From: Sulfuricaulis sp049587675
GTDB taxonomy: Bacteria; Pseudomonadota; Gammaproteobacteria; Acidiferrobacterales; Sulfurifustaceae
Direction: 5' to 3'
Assembly: GCF_049587675.1 (NCBI RefSeq)
Contig: NZ_JBAVEJ010000040.1
Span: forward strand, 1 to 7,037
Length of the DNA stretch: 7,037 bases
Program-made: the position numbers and the translations under genes
Notes under the pieces: generated by a model
What the model saw: the letters and a program-made list of their open reading frames with translations, nothing else
The model's database searches: none
Told to the model about the DNA's origin: nothing
Shown here: positions 1 through 6,309 of the stretch, in pieces
Layout: every line of letters begins with the position of its first letter
Numbering within the stretch: the stretch's first letter is position 1

Positions 1-820
1 CTGGGTGGGCGCAGTGTGGTTGTTGCCGCTGGTTCTCGTGCGGCCGCCGGCTCCGGCGGCGGGCGAGACGTGGTTCACGCTGCTCGACGTGGGACAGGGA
101 CTGGCAGCCGTGGTGCGTACGCAGACACATACATTAGTGTTCGATACCGGACCACGCCTGGGTACTTTCGATACCGGCGCGGCGGTTGTCGAACCTTATC
201 TGCGCGCGGTGGGAGTGCGGCACGTGGATACGTTGATCATCAGCCATGGCGACAACGATCACATCGGCGGGGCGGAATCGGTGATGCACGCGCTGCCGGT
301 TGGGGAAATACTGAGCAGCGTGCCGGAGCGTTTGACGTCCGCGCGATTGTGTCAGTCGGGGCAGACGTGGAGCTGGGATGGCGTGGATTTTACCGTCATG
401 AACCCGGCCACGATCGGTTCCAGCCGCGCCAACAACGACTCCTGCGTGCTGCAGGTACACAGCCGTTTCGGGAACGTGCTGCTGCCCGCCGACATCGAGG
501 CACGGGCCGAGCGGAAACTGATCGAGCGCTGGGGCGGACAGCTGCGTTCGCAGGTGCTGGTGGCGCCGCATCACGGCAGCAAGACCTCGTCCACGCCCGA
601 ATTCATCGACGCGGTTGCCCCGCGTTACGTGCTGCTGCCCGCCGGATATCGCAGCCGCTACCATCACCCCAACACGGCCGTGGTGCAACGCTACGCGGAG
701 CGTGGAATCGCCTTGCGCGATTCGCCCGCTTCTGGCGCACTGGAGTTCCGTCTGCGTGCGACCGGGCTGGAAGCGATGGCGTTCCGGGAACAACACCGGC
801 GCTATTGGTATGCGGATTGA
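1..820 (+). CDS. comEC: ComEC/Rec2 DNA-uptake channel, C-terminal part (5' end outside window)
   Basis: This is the end of ComEC, the inner-membrane channel that carries single-stranded DNA into the cytoplasm during natural transformation. The frame is open from the window edge (first whole codon at position 2), so the start lies upstream. The first visible residues (VWLLPLVLV) are hydrophobic, fitting the last membrane segment of the competence domain. The rest is the metallo-beta-lactamase-like domain: DVGQG at about 86-100, the zinc-binding-type motif SHGDNDHIGG at 242-271 (H-x-D-x-D-H core at 245-262), an NNDSCVLQ strand at about 430-453, and APHHGSKTSS at about 563-592. These are the expected motifs of the ComEC C-terminus, and the metal-ligand residues look intact. 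The protein ends normally at TGA 818-820. ComEC beside exbB/exbD and lipid A genes is a familiar gammaproteobacterial order. What cannot be judged is whether the N-terminal OB-fold and channel regions are intact. Confidence 0.93.
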   Translation, partial: WVGAVWLLPLVLVRPPAPAAGETWFTLLDVGQGLAAVVRTQTHTLVFDTGPRLGTFDTGAAVVEPYLRAVGVRHVDTLIISHGDNDHIGGAESVMHALPVGEILSSVPERLTSARLCQSGQTWSWDGVDFTVMNPATIGSSRANNDSCVLQVHSRFGNVLLPADIEARAERKLIERWGGQLRSQVLVAPHHGSKTSSTPEFIDAVAPRYVLLPAGYRSRYHHPNTAVVQRYAERGIALRDSPASGALEFRLRATGLEAMAFREQHRRYWYAD

Positions 821-836
821 GAGTGCCGCACCGTCT

Positions 837-864
837 TTGAGGATTCCGTCCCGTCTGGTACATT
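837..864 (+). promoter_or_regulatory. Possible sigma-70-type promoter for the exbB operon
   Basis: A candidate -35 (TTGAGG, 837-842, four of six consensus bases) and -10 (TACATT, 859-864, four of six) are separated by 16 bp. They lie just after the comEC stop and before the first gene of the downstream cluster. Transcription would begin near 870, so the leader RNA would contain the inverted repeats at 867-963. This rests on consensus matching only. It is the best pair I see in the gap, but the operon could equally be read from upstream of comEC. Confidence 0.3.
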
Positions 865-866
865 AG

Positions 867-963
867 TGCCGTTCCAACTGAGTTTGTGAAGCTATTTTTT
901 TTACATGAGCGCAGCTTTCGCTGACTCCAGTCTGTTCAAATTGAAAAACAGGTTGGAACGGCA
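867..963. repeat. 97-bp element with perfect 12-bp terminal inverted repeats and TTAG flanks (mini-transposon relic or large hairpin)
   Basis: TGCCGTTCCAAC (867-878) and its exact reverse complement GTTGGAACGGCA (952-963) bound this sequence, and TTAG lies directly outside both ends (863-866 and 964-967). That is the layout of a short non-autonomous insertion with a 4-bp target duplication. The arms can extend inward by three pairs (CTG with CAG) if one base is bulged. The interior is AT-rich compared with the genes. It contains a run of eight T (895-902) and could form small stems: AAGCT 889-893 with AGCTT 913-917, and CTGTT 932-936 with AACAG 947-951. It has no coding capacity. As RNA it could also fold into one long branched hairpin in the exbB leader. 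The repeats are certain; the mobile-element reading is inference. Confidence 0.55.
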
Positions 964-1003
964 TTAGCCGCACTTTTTTACATATTTTCCGTGGAATAAC
1001 AGA

Positions 1004-1618
1004 ATGTTCGAATTGATCAAGGCGGGTGGCTGGACGATCTGGCCCATCATTCTGTGCTCCGTGGCCGCCCTCGCGATAATCGGCGAGCGCCTGTGGTCGC
1101 TGCAGAAAAAATACGTGGCGCCGGCCACCCTGCTTGCCCAGGTGCAACAGTGGCTGGTCGACAGTGATATCGAACCGGCGCGGATCGCGGCGCTGCGCGC
1201 CAGTTCGCCGCTCGGCAAGATTCTGGCGGCGGGCCTGATCAATCGCGACCACGAACGCGAAATCATCAAGGAAGCCATAGAAAATGCCGGGCGGCATGTG
1301 GTGCCGGAACTGGAACGTTATCTGCGCTCGCTCGGCTCGATCGCCGCGATTTCGCCGTTCCTGGGGTTGTTCGGCACCGTCATCGGCATGATCGAGATGT
1401 TCTCCGGCATCGGCCAGCACGGCGTTGGCGATCCCTCGATCGTGGCCTCGGGCATTGCGATCGCATTGATCAATACCGCGGCCGGGCTGGGCGTGGCGAT
1501 CCCGAGCCTGCTGTTCTATCGCTACTTCCGCGGGCGCGTGAATGACCTGTTGATCGAGATGGAAGAGGAGGCCGTGAAGCTGGTGGAAATCCTGCACGGC
1601 GAGCGCGAGAGCGACTGA
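1004..1618 (+). CDS. exbB: ExbB/TolQ/MotA-family proton channel subunit
   Basis: This 204-aa inner-membrane protein is the motor subunit that, with ExbD, uses proton motive force to drive a TonB-type energy transducer. Three membrane segments are visible: about residues 10-29 (WTIWPIILCSVAALAII), 112-133 with the family pattern SPFLGLFGTVIG, and 146-172 with ASGIAIALINTAAGLGVAIP. T125 and T158 sit at the positions of the conserved pore threonines of TolQ/ExbB. The cytoplasmic stretch between the first two segments is typical. The length matches short ExbB proteins. The ATG at 1004 is preceded by only a weak Shine-Dalgarno-like GTGGAA (991-996). The next gene, exbD, follows 12 bp downstream behind a strong ribosome site. 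No tonB, tolA or tolB is in the window, so the partner cannot be named. TolQ is a possible alternative name, but the two-gene exbB-exbD layout beside comEC and msbA favours ExbB. Confidence 0.9.
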   Translation: MFELIKAGGWTIWPIILCSVAALAIIGERLWSLQKKYVAPATLLAQVQQWLVDSDIEPARIAALRASSPLGKILAAGLINRDHEREIIKEAIENAGRHVVPELERYLRSLGSIAAISPFLGLFGTVIGMIEMFSGIGQHGVGDPSIVASGIAIALINTAAGLGVAIPSLLFYRYFRGRVNDLLIEMEEEAVKLVEILHGERESD

Positions 1619-1630
1619 GGGAGGGGCTCC

Positions 1631-2059
1631 ATGAACTTCCGTCCTTCACCCGATGAAGAACCCGAGATCAATCTGATCCCGCTGATCGACGTGTTGCTGA
1701 TGGCGTTGATCTTCCTGATTGTAACCACCAGTTTTTCCACCGAGTCGCAGTTGCGCATCCGCCTGCCCGAGGCCTCGGCCGAGGTGAAAGAAAACCTGCC
1801 GTCGCTGCGCGTCACGATCGACGCCAAGGGACAATATTACATTGCCGACCAGCAGCTGTTGAACGCCACTCCTGAGGTGCTGCGCAGCGCGCTGATGCGC
1901 GCCGCGGGCGGCAACAAGGACCCGGTGGTTGTGATCAACGCCGATGCGAAAACGCCGCACGAGGCCGTGATCCGCGTGATGGACACGGCGCGCCGCCTCG
2001 GTTTCACCCATCTCACCTTCGCCACCCAGCAACCGTCCGGCCCCGCGGCGCGTGAGTAA
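1631..2059 (+). CDS. exbD: ExbD/TolR-family biopolymer transport protein
   Basis: This 142-aa protein partners ExbB. It has a short cytoplasmic N-terminus (residues 1-14), one membrane helix (about 15-34, LIPLIDVLLMALIFLIVTTS) and a periplasmic domain for the remainder. D20 in the helix corresponds to the essential proton-carrying aspartate of ExbD/TolR, and the preceding EINLIPLID is the family hallmark. The periplasmic part shows the usual sequence VTIDAKGQYYIADQ, then VVINADAKTPHEAVIRVMDTARRLGF, which matches the ExbD fold. The start ATG at 1631 is set by a strong Shine-Dalgarno GGGAGGGG at 1619-1626. The stop TAA (2057-2059) lies inside the start of msbA, an 8-nt overlap that implies translational coupling between the motor subunit and the lipid flippase. 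Confidence 0.92.
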   Translation: MNFRPSPDEEPEINLIPLIDVLLMALIFLIVTTSFSTESQLRIRLPEASAEVKENLPSLRVTIDAKGQYYIADQQLLNATPEVLRSALMRAAGGNKDPVVVINADAKTPHEAVIRVMDTARRLGFTHLTFATQQPSGPAARE

Positions 2060-3800
2060 GGTTTCCGACACCGGCGGCAGCCTGCGGCTTTACCGCCGCC
2101 TGCTGGGTTACGCGCTCCCGTACAAAGGGAGGTTTGTGATCGCCGTGATCGCCATGACCGTTCTTTCGGCAAGCTCCGCGATGCTTGCCGCACTGATGAA
2201 GCCGCTCATGGATCAGGGATTTATTGCCAGGGACATGGCGACGATTCGCCTGATCCCGCCGATTTTCATCGGCCTGTTCCTGGTGCGTGGCATTGCCAAC
2301 TTCGCGGCGCAGTATTCCATCAGCTGGGTTGGGCGACGCGTGACATTTGATATTCGTAACGCGATTTTCACGCATCTGACCCGCCTTCCGAGCAGTTTTT
2401 ACGACAAGACCGCCTCGGGAGGTTTGATCTCCAAACTGATCTTCGATGTGGAGCAGATTGCATCCACAGTCACCGATGCGGTTTTCGTCGTGGTACGCGA
2501 CGGGTTGACGGTCGTGGCAATGGCGGCCTGGATGATCTACCTCAACTGGGAACTGACGATGATTTTCGCGATTCTAGCGCCGTTCTCGAGTCTGCTGGTG
2601 CGCGCCATGAGCCGGCGTTTTCGGAAGATCAGCCACCAAATTCAGGCGAGTATGGGGGATATCTCGCAAGTCACGCAGCAGGCCACTGAGGGGCAGCGCG
2701 TGGTGAAGGCATTCGGCGGACAAGCGACGGAAATCCGTGCGTTTACCGGAGTCAACGAGAAAAATCGCCGTAATTCGATGCGCAAGGTCACGGTTTCGGC
2801 CGTCGGTATGGGCATCGTGCAACTTCTTGTCGCGGTGGCATTCGCGATGGTGGTTTATTTCGCTCTCTTGTCGGGACAGATTACCGCGGGCGGTTTCGTT
2901 TCCTATGTTACGGCAGTCACTTTGATGGCAAATCCCTCGAAGCGTCTCGGCAAAGTCAATGAAACCATTCAGACGGGTCTGGCGGCGGCGCAAAGCGCCT
3001 TCACACTGCTCGATGAGCCGACCGAACCAGACACCGGCACTGTCACGCTGGAAACGGTGCGCGGTCGCATCGAGTATCGCCACGTCGGGTTTCGTTATCC
3101 GGTGGCGGAATCCGACGCTCTCGCTGACGTGTCGTTCACGATCGAGCCCGGCCAGACGGTGGCGCTGGTGGGCAGCTCCGGCAGCGGCAAGACCACGACG
3201 GCGGGCCTGCTGCCGCGGTTTTACCGGGTGAACGAGGGTGAGATCCGGCTGGACGATGTGAATATCAATGACCTGGTGCTGGCTGAGCTGCGCCGTCACA
3301 TCGCCATTGTCGGACAGGAAACCTTGTTGTTCGACGATACCATCCGGAACAACATCGCTTACGGCCACGAAGGCCCGATTGACGAAGATCGCGTGATGCA
3401 GGCAGCCCGGGCGGCGCACGTGCTGGAATTCGCGCAGAAACTGCCACAGGGCCTGGATGCCCTTGTCGGCGAACGCGGATTGCGGGTGTCCGGCGGACAG
3501 CGGCAGCGCATCGCCATCGCACGCGCGCTTTACAAGAACGCGCCGATCCTGATTCTGGATGAGGCGACTTCTTCGCTCGACACGGAATCCGAGCGTCTGG
3601 TGCAGGCGGCCATGCAGAAGCTCATGGAGAACCGCACGACGCTGGTGATTGCGCATCGCCTCTCCACTGTCGAGCATGCGAATCGGATCGTGGTGCTGGC
3701 CCAAGGCCACGTCGTCGAGAGTGGCACACATCAGGAACTACTGGCGCAAAACGGCGTTTATGCCGGGTTGTACCGCTTTCAGTTTAGCGGCAACGGCTAG
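2052..3800 (+). CDS. msbA: MsbA lipid A-core flippase, ABC exporter
   Basis: This 582-aa half-transporter acts as a homodimer in the inner membrane and flips core-lipid A to the periplasmic face using ATP. The membrane domain spans about residues 25-300 with six helices (roughly 27-49, 66-88, 140-162, 165-185, 248-272, 276-296). The family sequence MKPLMDQGF (49-57) is characteristic of MsbA. The ATPase domain shows Walker A GSSGSGKT (374-381), Q-loop Q422, signature VSGGQ (479-483), Walker B ILILDE with D503 and the catalytic E504, and the H-loop H535 (IAHRLSTV). The length equals that of E. coli MsbA (582 aa). The start is GTG at 2052 and has no clear Shine-Dalgarno. It overlaps the end of exbD by 8 nt, so it is probably translated by coupling. 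lpxK follows after 14 bp, the common msbA-lpxK pairing, which supports the lipid A role over a drug-export role. All ATPase motifs look functional. Confidence 0.95.
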   Translation: MSKVSDTGGSLRLYRRLLGYALPYKGRFVIAVIAMTVLSASSAMLAALMKPLMDQGFIARDMATIRLIPPIFIGLFLVRGIANFAAQYSISWVGRRVTFDIRNAIFTHLTRLPSSFYDKTASGGLISKLIFDVEQIASTVTDAVFVVVRDGLTVVAMAAWMIYLNWELTMIFAILAPFSSLLVRAMSRRFRKISHQIQASMGDISQVTQQATEGQRVVKAFGGQATEIRAFTGVNEKNRRNSMRKVTVSAVGMGIVQLLVAVAFAMVVYFALLSGQITAGGFVSYVTAVTLMANPSKRLGKVNETIQTGLAAAQSAFTLLDEPTEPDTGTVTLETVRGRIEYRHVGFRYPVAESDALADVSFTIEPGQTVALVGSSGSGKTTTAGLLPRFYRVNEGEIRLDDVNINDLVLAELRRHIAIVGQETLLFDDTIRNNIAYGHEGPIDEDRVMQAARAAHVLEFAQKLPQGLDALVGERGLRVSGGQRQRIAIARALYKNAPILILDEATSSLDTESERLVQAAMQKLMENRTTLVIAHRLSTVEHANRIVVLAQGHVVESGTHQELLAQNGVYAGLYRFQFSGNG

Positions 3801-3814
3801 CACGCCCACTGGCG

Positions 3815-4798
3815 ATGCATTGGCTGGAACAACACTGGTACCGGTTCACACCCGTCAGCCTGCTGCTGTTACCCCTTAGCTGGCTGTATTGCCTGTTGAT
3901 GTTTTTGCGGCGCGGGTTGTATCGCCTGCGGATTTTTTCGTCCGTCAGGCTGCCAGTCCCGGTGATCGTGGTGGGAAATATCACCGTCGGTGGCACCGGC
4001 AAGACGCCGCTGGTGATCTGGCTCGCCGATTTCCTGCGGCAGCAAGGCATGCGTCCGGGCATCGTGCTGCGTGGCTACGGCGGCAGCGCGGTGGACTGGC
4101 CGCTGACGGTTACGCCGGATCACGACCCCGACGTCGTCGGAGACGAAGCCGTGATGCTGGCGCGGCAGAGCCGTTGCCCCGTGGCGGCGGACCCGGACCG
4201 CGTGCGCGGGGCGCAGCATCTGTTACGCGAGCATCATTGCGACGTGATCGTGAGCGACGACGGTTTGCAACACCTGCGTCTGGCGCGCGATGTTGAGATT
4301 GCCGTGATTGACGGGACACGCCGTTTAGGCAACGGCCGCTGCCTGCCGGCCGGGCCGCTGCGCGAATCGGTGAATCGCTTGAACGACGTGGACTTGCGCG
4401 TCGTCAACGGCGAACCGCACCAGGGAGAGGTCGGCATGACGCTGGCAGAAACCGGCCTGTGTCGCGTGAATGCGCCGGATACCTATGCCTCAGCCGGCTC
4501 GTTTCGGGGAGAAACAGTGCATGCCGTGGCCGGTATCGGCCATCCGGCGCGTTTTTTCTCCCACTTGCGGCGGCTGGGGTTGAAGACCATCGATCATCCT
4601 TTCCCCGACCATCACCGCTTCCGGGCCCCGGACGTCCGCTTCGGCGACGGTCTGGCGGTAATCATGACGCAGAAAGATGCGGTAAAATGTGAACGGTTCG
4701 CGGACGACAACTTGTGGTACCTCGCGATAGAAGCCAGGCCCGACCCGCGCGTGGGTGAAGAGGTCTGGAGACGGCTCAAGGAGAAACAACGTGGATAA
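3815..4798 (+). CDS. lpxK: Tetraacyldisaccharide 4'-kinase (lipid A 4'-kinase)
   Basis: LpxK phosphorylates the 4' position of tetraacyldisaccharide 1-phosphate with ATP to make lipid IVA, on the cytoplasmic face of the inner membrane. The 327-aa length is normal. An N-terminal hydrophobic anchor (about residues 13-32, TPVSLLLLPLSWLYCLLMFL) is followed by VIVVGNITVGGTGKTPL, which contains the P-loop GGTGKT at 59-64. SDDGLQH (147-153) is the conserved acidic active-site motif. FPDHHRF (263-269) and MTQKDAVKC near the C-terminus are further LpxK signatures. The ATG at 3815 gives the usual family N-terminus but has little Shine-Dalgarno (CTGGCG just upstream). It starts 14 bp after the msbA stop, so re-initiation by ribosomes leaving msbA is likely. 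Its last 8 nt overlap the next small gene, whose ribosome site AAGGAG lies inside lpxK. Confidence 0.95.
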   Translation: MHWLEQHWYRFTPVSLLLLPLSWLYCLLMFLRRGLYRLRIFSSVRLPVPVIVVGNITVGGTGKTPLVIWLADFLRQQGMRPGIVLRGYGGSAVDWPLTVTPDHDPDVVGDEAVMLARQSRCPVAADPDRVRGAQHLLREHHCDVIVSDDGLQHLRLARDVEIAVIDGTRRLGNGRCLPAGPLRESVNRLNDVDLRVVNGEPHQGEVGMTLAETGLCRVNAPDTYASAGSFRGETVHAVAGIGHPARFFSHLRRLGLKTIDHPFPDHHRFRAPDVRFGDGLAVIMTQKDAVKCERFADDNLWYLAIEARPDPRVGEEVWRRLKEKQRG

Positions 4799-4973
4799 GA
4801 AATTGCTCGACATCCTGGTCTGCCCGGCGTGCAAAGGCCCGCTGATTTACGACAAGAAAAAGTCCGAACTTATCTGCAAGGCGGACCGGCTGGCTTATCC
4901 CATCCGCGACGACATCCCGGTGATGCTCGAAGACGAGGCGCGGCAGGTGGCGGAAGAAGAGCTACCTAAATAA
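4791..4973 (+). CDS. ycaR: Trm112-like small zinc-ribbon protein (YcaR/UPF0434 family)
   Basis: This 60-aa protein begins VDKKLLDILVCPAC (V read as initiator Met) and closely resembles E. coli YcaR in length and pattern: CPAC (C11, C14), ELICKADRLAYPIRDDIPVM with C29, and an acidic end. The Trm112 family contains small partners that stabilise methyltransferases; the bacterial target of YcaR is not settled, so no specific substrate is claimed. I chose the GTG at 4791 rather than an in-frame ATG at 4755 because AAGGAG (4778-4783) lies 7 nt before it and because the extra 12 residues (MKRSGDGSRRNN) are unlike the family. The gene overlaps the lpxK stop by 8 nt. Its place between lpxK and kdsB is widely conserved in gammaproteobacteria. 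Confidence 0.88.
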   Translation: MDKKLLDILVCPACKGPLIYDKKKSELICKADRLAYPIRDDIPVMLEDEARQVAEEELPK

Positions 4974-4983
4974 CCACGAACCG

Positions 4984-5001
4984 GCCGCCTGTCATGGCGG
5001 C
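4984..5001 (+). promoter_or_regulatory. GC-rich hairpin in the kdsB leader
   Basis: GCCGCC (4984-4989) and GGCGGC (4996-5001) form a perfect six-pair, all-GC stem with a TGTCAT loop, ending 9 nt before the kdsB ATG. The right arm contains GGCGG, the only purine-rich stretch at a usable distance from that start, so the stem may hide the ribosome site. It is not followed by a run of T and is therefore unlikely to be a terminator. The regulatory role is inference; the symmetry is plain. Confidence 0.4.
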
Positions 5002-5010
5002 ATATCCCGC

Positions 5011-5757
5011 ATGCACATCATTATCCCCGCGCGTTATGACTCGATCCGTCTGCCGGGCAAGCCGCTCGCAGACGTCGCCGGCAAACCGCTGATTCAGCGT
5101 GTCCACGAATGCGCCGCGAAAGCCGGCGCCATGGCGATCACCATCGCCACCGACGACGAGCGTATCCGCACCGCCGCGGAGAGTTTCGGCGCGCGTGTAT
5201 GCATGACCTCGCCGCAACACCGCAGCGGCACCGACCGGCTCGCCGAGGTGATCGAGAAGCAGGCCATCGGCGCGGACGAAATCGTGGTCAACCTGCAGGG
5301 TGACGAGCCGCTGATGCCGCCCGAACTGATCCGTGAAGTGGCGTCCAAACTTGCCACGCACAAGGATGCGATGGTGGCTACCGCCTGTCATGCGATCCGT
5401 GACCGCGAATCGCTAGTGAATCCTAACGTGGTCAAGGTCGTGTGTGACACGAAAGCTTATGCGCTCTATTTCAGCCGCGCGGCGATTCCCTGGCCGCGTG
5501 AGGTCATGGCCGGGAAAAGCGGCGTGGCGATCCAGGCATACCGTCACATCGGTCTATACGCCTACCGCGCCGGTTTCGTGCGCCGCTACGCCTCATGGCC
5601 GCCTTGTCCGCCGGAGGAGGCGGAGCAACTGGAACAGTTACGTGTGTTATGGCACGGTGAACGCATTGTCGTGCACGAGGTGCATGAGATGCCTGAGGCC
5701 GGCGTGGACACGCCGGAAGACCTCGAACGTGTGAGAAAATATTTCAGCAACAAGTAA
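5011..5757 (+). CDS. kdsB: 3-deoxy-manno-octulosonate cytidylyltransferase (CMP-Kdo synthetase)
   Basis: KdsB activates Kdo with CTP to CMP-Kdo, the donor for the inner LPS sugar added to lipid IVA, the product of the neighbouring LpxK. It is a 248-aa cytosolic enzyme of normal length. The N-terminus MHIIIPARYDSIRLPGKPL carries the nucleotide-binding motif. VNLQGDEPLMP (94-103) contains the metal/CTP-site aspartate D98. NPNVVKVVCD, YALYFSRAAIPW (150-161), HIGLYAYRAGFVRRY, LEQLRVLWHGE and GVDTPEDLERV (with D233, the second metal-site aspartate) follow in family order. The ATG at 5011 fits the family N-terminus. It has only a weak ribosome site (GGCGG, 4996-5000) that lies in a hairpin arm. The gap from the preceding gene is 37 bp, so it is probably in the same transcript. 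No kdsA, kdsC or kdsD is in the window. Confidence 0.95.
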   Translation: MHIIIPARYDSIRLPGKPLADVAGKPLIQRVHECAAKAGAMAITIATDDERIRTAAESFGARVCMTSPQHRSGTDRLAEVIEKQAIGADEIVVNLQGDEPLMPPELIREVASKLATHKDAMVATACHAIRDRESLVNPNVVKVVCDTKAYALYFSRAAIPWPREVMAGKSGVAIQAYRHIGLYAYRAGFVRRYASWPPCPPEEAEQLEQLRVLWHGERIVVHEVHEMPEAGVDTPEDLERVRKYFSNK

Positions 5758-5777
5758 GCCATGTCGGGAGTCTGGTA

Positions 5778-6254
5778 ATGGTCAGAGTGTTGTTTGTGTG
5801 CCTTGGCAATATCTGCCGCTCGCCGACGGCGGAGGGAGTTTTCCGGAAGTTGGTCCAGGATGAAAAACTGGATCATCTCTTTGAAATCGATTCAGCAGGC
5901 ACGCATGCCTATCACATCGGCGAGCCGCCGGATGCGCGTGCCCAGGCCGCCTGTGCACGCCGTGGCATCGATATCAGCGGCCTGAGCGGGCGCAAGGCCA
6001 TCACCGCGGACATCGAGAGATTCGATTATGTCCTGGCCATGGACCGCGAGAATTTCGAAAATCTGATCGACATCTGTCCACCTGGCCAAGAAACGCGCAT
6101 CCGCTTGTTCATGGAGTTTGCCGCTGATCGGCCGGAGGAAGAAGTGCCCGATCCCTATTTCGGCGGGCCGAGCGGCTTCGATCGCGTGTTGGACATGATC
6201 GAAGACGCCGCGCGCGGTTTGCTCGAGGACATACGGCGTACGCAACGTTTGTAG
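5778..6254 (+). CDS. Low-molecular-weight protein-tyrosine phosphatase
   Basis: This 158-aa cytosolic enzyme has the complete LMW-PTP active site. The P-loop CLGNICRS (C8 to S15) has nucleophile C8 and phosphate-binding R14, followed by PTAEGVF. The general-acid motif is DPY with D125 (DPYFGG, 125-130), and SAGTHAYHIGEPPDARA is the usual second motif. Members of this family dephosphorylate protein tyrosines, for example tyrosine kinases controlling capsule or exopolysaccharide export. No tyrosine kinase or capsule gene is present here, so the substrate cannot be given. The start ATG at 5778 has GGGAG at 5766-5770, 7 nt upstream. It is 20 bp after kdsB and is the last gene of the operon, ending 11 bp before the terminator stem. 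The order kdsB-phosphatase is conserved in related genomes, often followed by murB, which is absent here. Confidence 0.93.
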   Translation: MVRVLFVCLGNICRSPTAEGVFRKLVQDEKLDHLFEIDSAGTHAYHIGEPPDARAQAACARRGIDISGLSGRKAITADIERFDYVLAMDRENFENLIDICPPGQETRIRLFMEFAADRPEEEVPDPYFGGPSGFDRVLDMIEDAARGLLEDIRRTQRL

Positions 6255-6265
6255 CCGCTAAATGA

Positions 6266-6291
6266 AAAAGGCCCGCTTGCGCGGGCCTTTT
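6266..6291. terminator. Bidirectional intrinsic terminator between convergent genes
   Basis: AAAAGGCCCGC (6266-6276) and GCGGGCCTTTT (6281-6291) form a perfect 11-bp stem with a TTGC loop. On the + strand it is followed by TTTTATTTT and ends the operon. On the - strand the complementary run of five T follows the stem, so it can also end the convergent rne transcript, whose stop codon lies 19 bp away at 6310-6312. Confidence 0.93.
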
Positions 6292-6309
6292 ATTTTGGCG
6301 GCTTGTTTC

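Noticed and set aside
16..840. A 274-codon frame on the + strand overlapping comEC
   Set aside because: It is an Arg/Ala/Gly-rich shifted reading of comEC; the comEC frame carries all the metallo-beta-lactamase motifs.
889..902. T8 run as an intrinsic terminator of comEC
   Set aside because: There is no GC-rich stem directly before the T run. The only stems nearby are weak 5-bp pairings or the distant 12-bp arms with a 73-nt loop.
863..1597. A 244-codon open frame on the - strand opposite exbB, ending in the intergenic element
   Set aside because: It mirrors exbB codons and has no family motif or credible ribosome site. The overlap with the inverted repeat is coincidental.
3486..3500. VSGGQ instead of LSGGQ in the MsbA signature, as a possible defect
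   Set aside because: A hydrophobic change at the first position is tolerated in ABC proteins, and Walker A, Walker B with E504, and the H-loop are intact.
2574..3731. A 385-codon open frame on the - strand opposite msbA
   Set aside because: It is antisense to a complete, motif-verified msbA. Its translation is Arg/His/Gln-rich without recognisable domains, as expected for a GC-rich shadow frame.
4755..4790. In-frame ATG at 4755 as the start of the Trm112-like gene
   Set aside because: It would add 12 residues unlike the family, while GTG 4791 has AAGGAG 7 nt upstream and gives the standard 60-aa protein.
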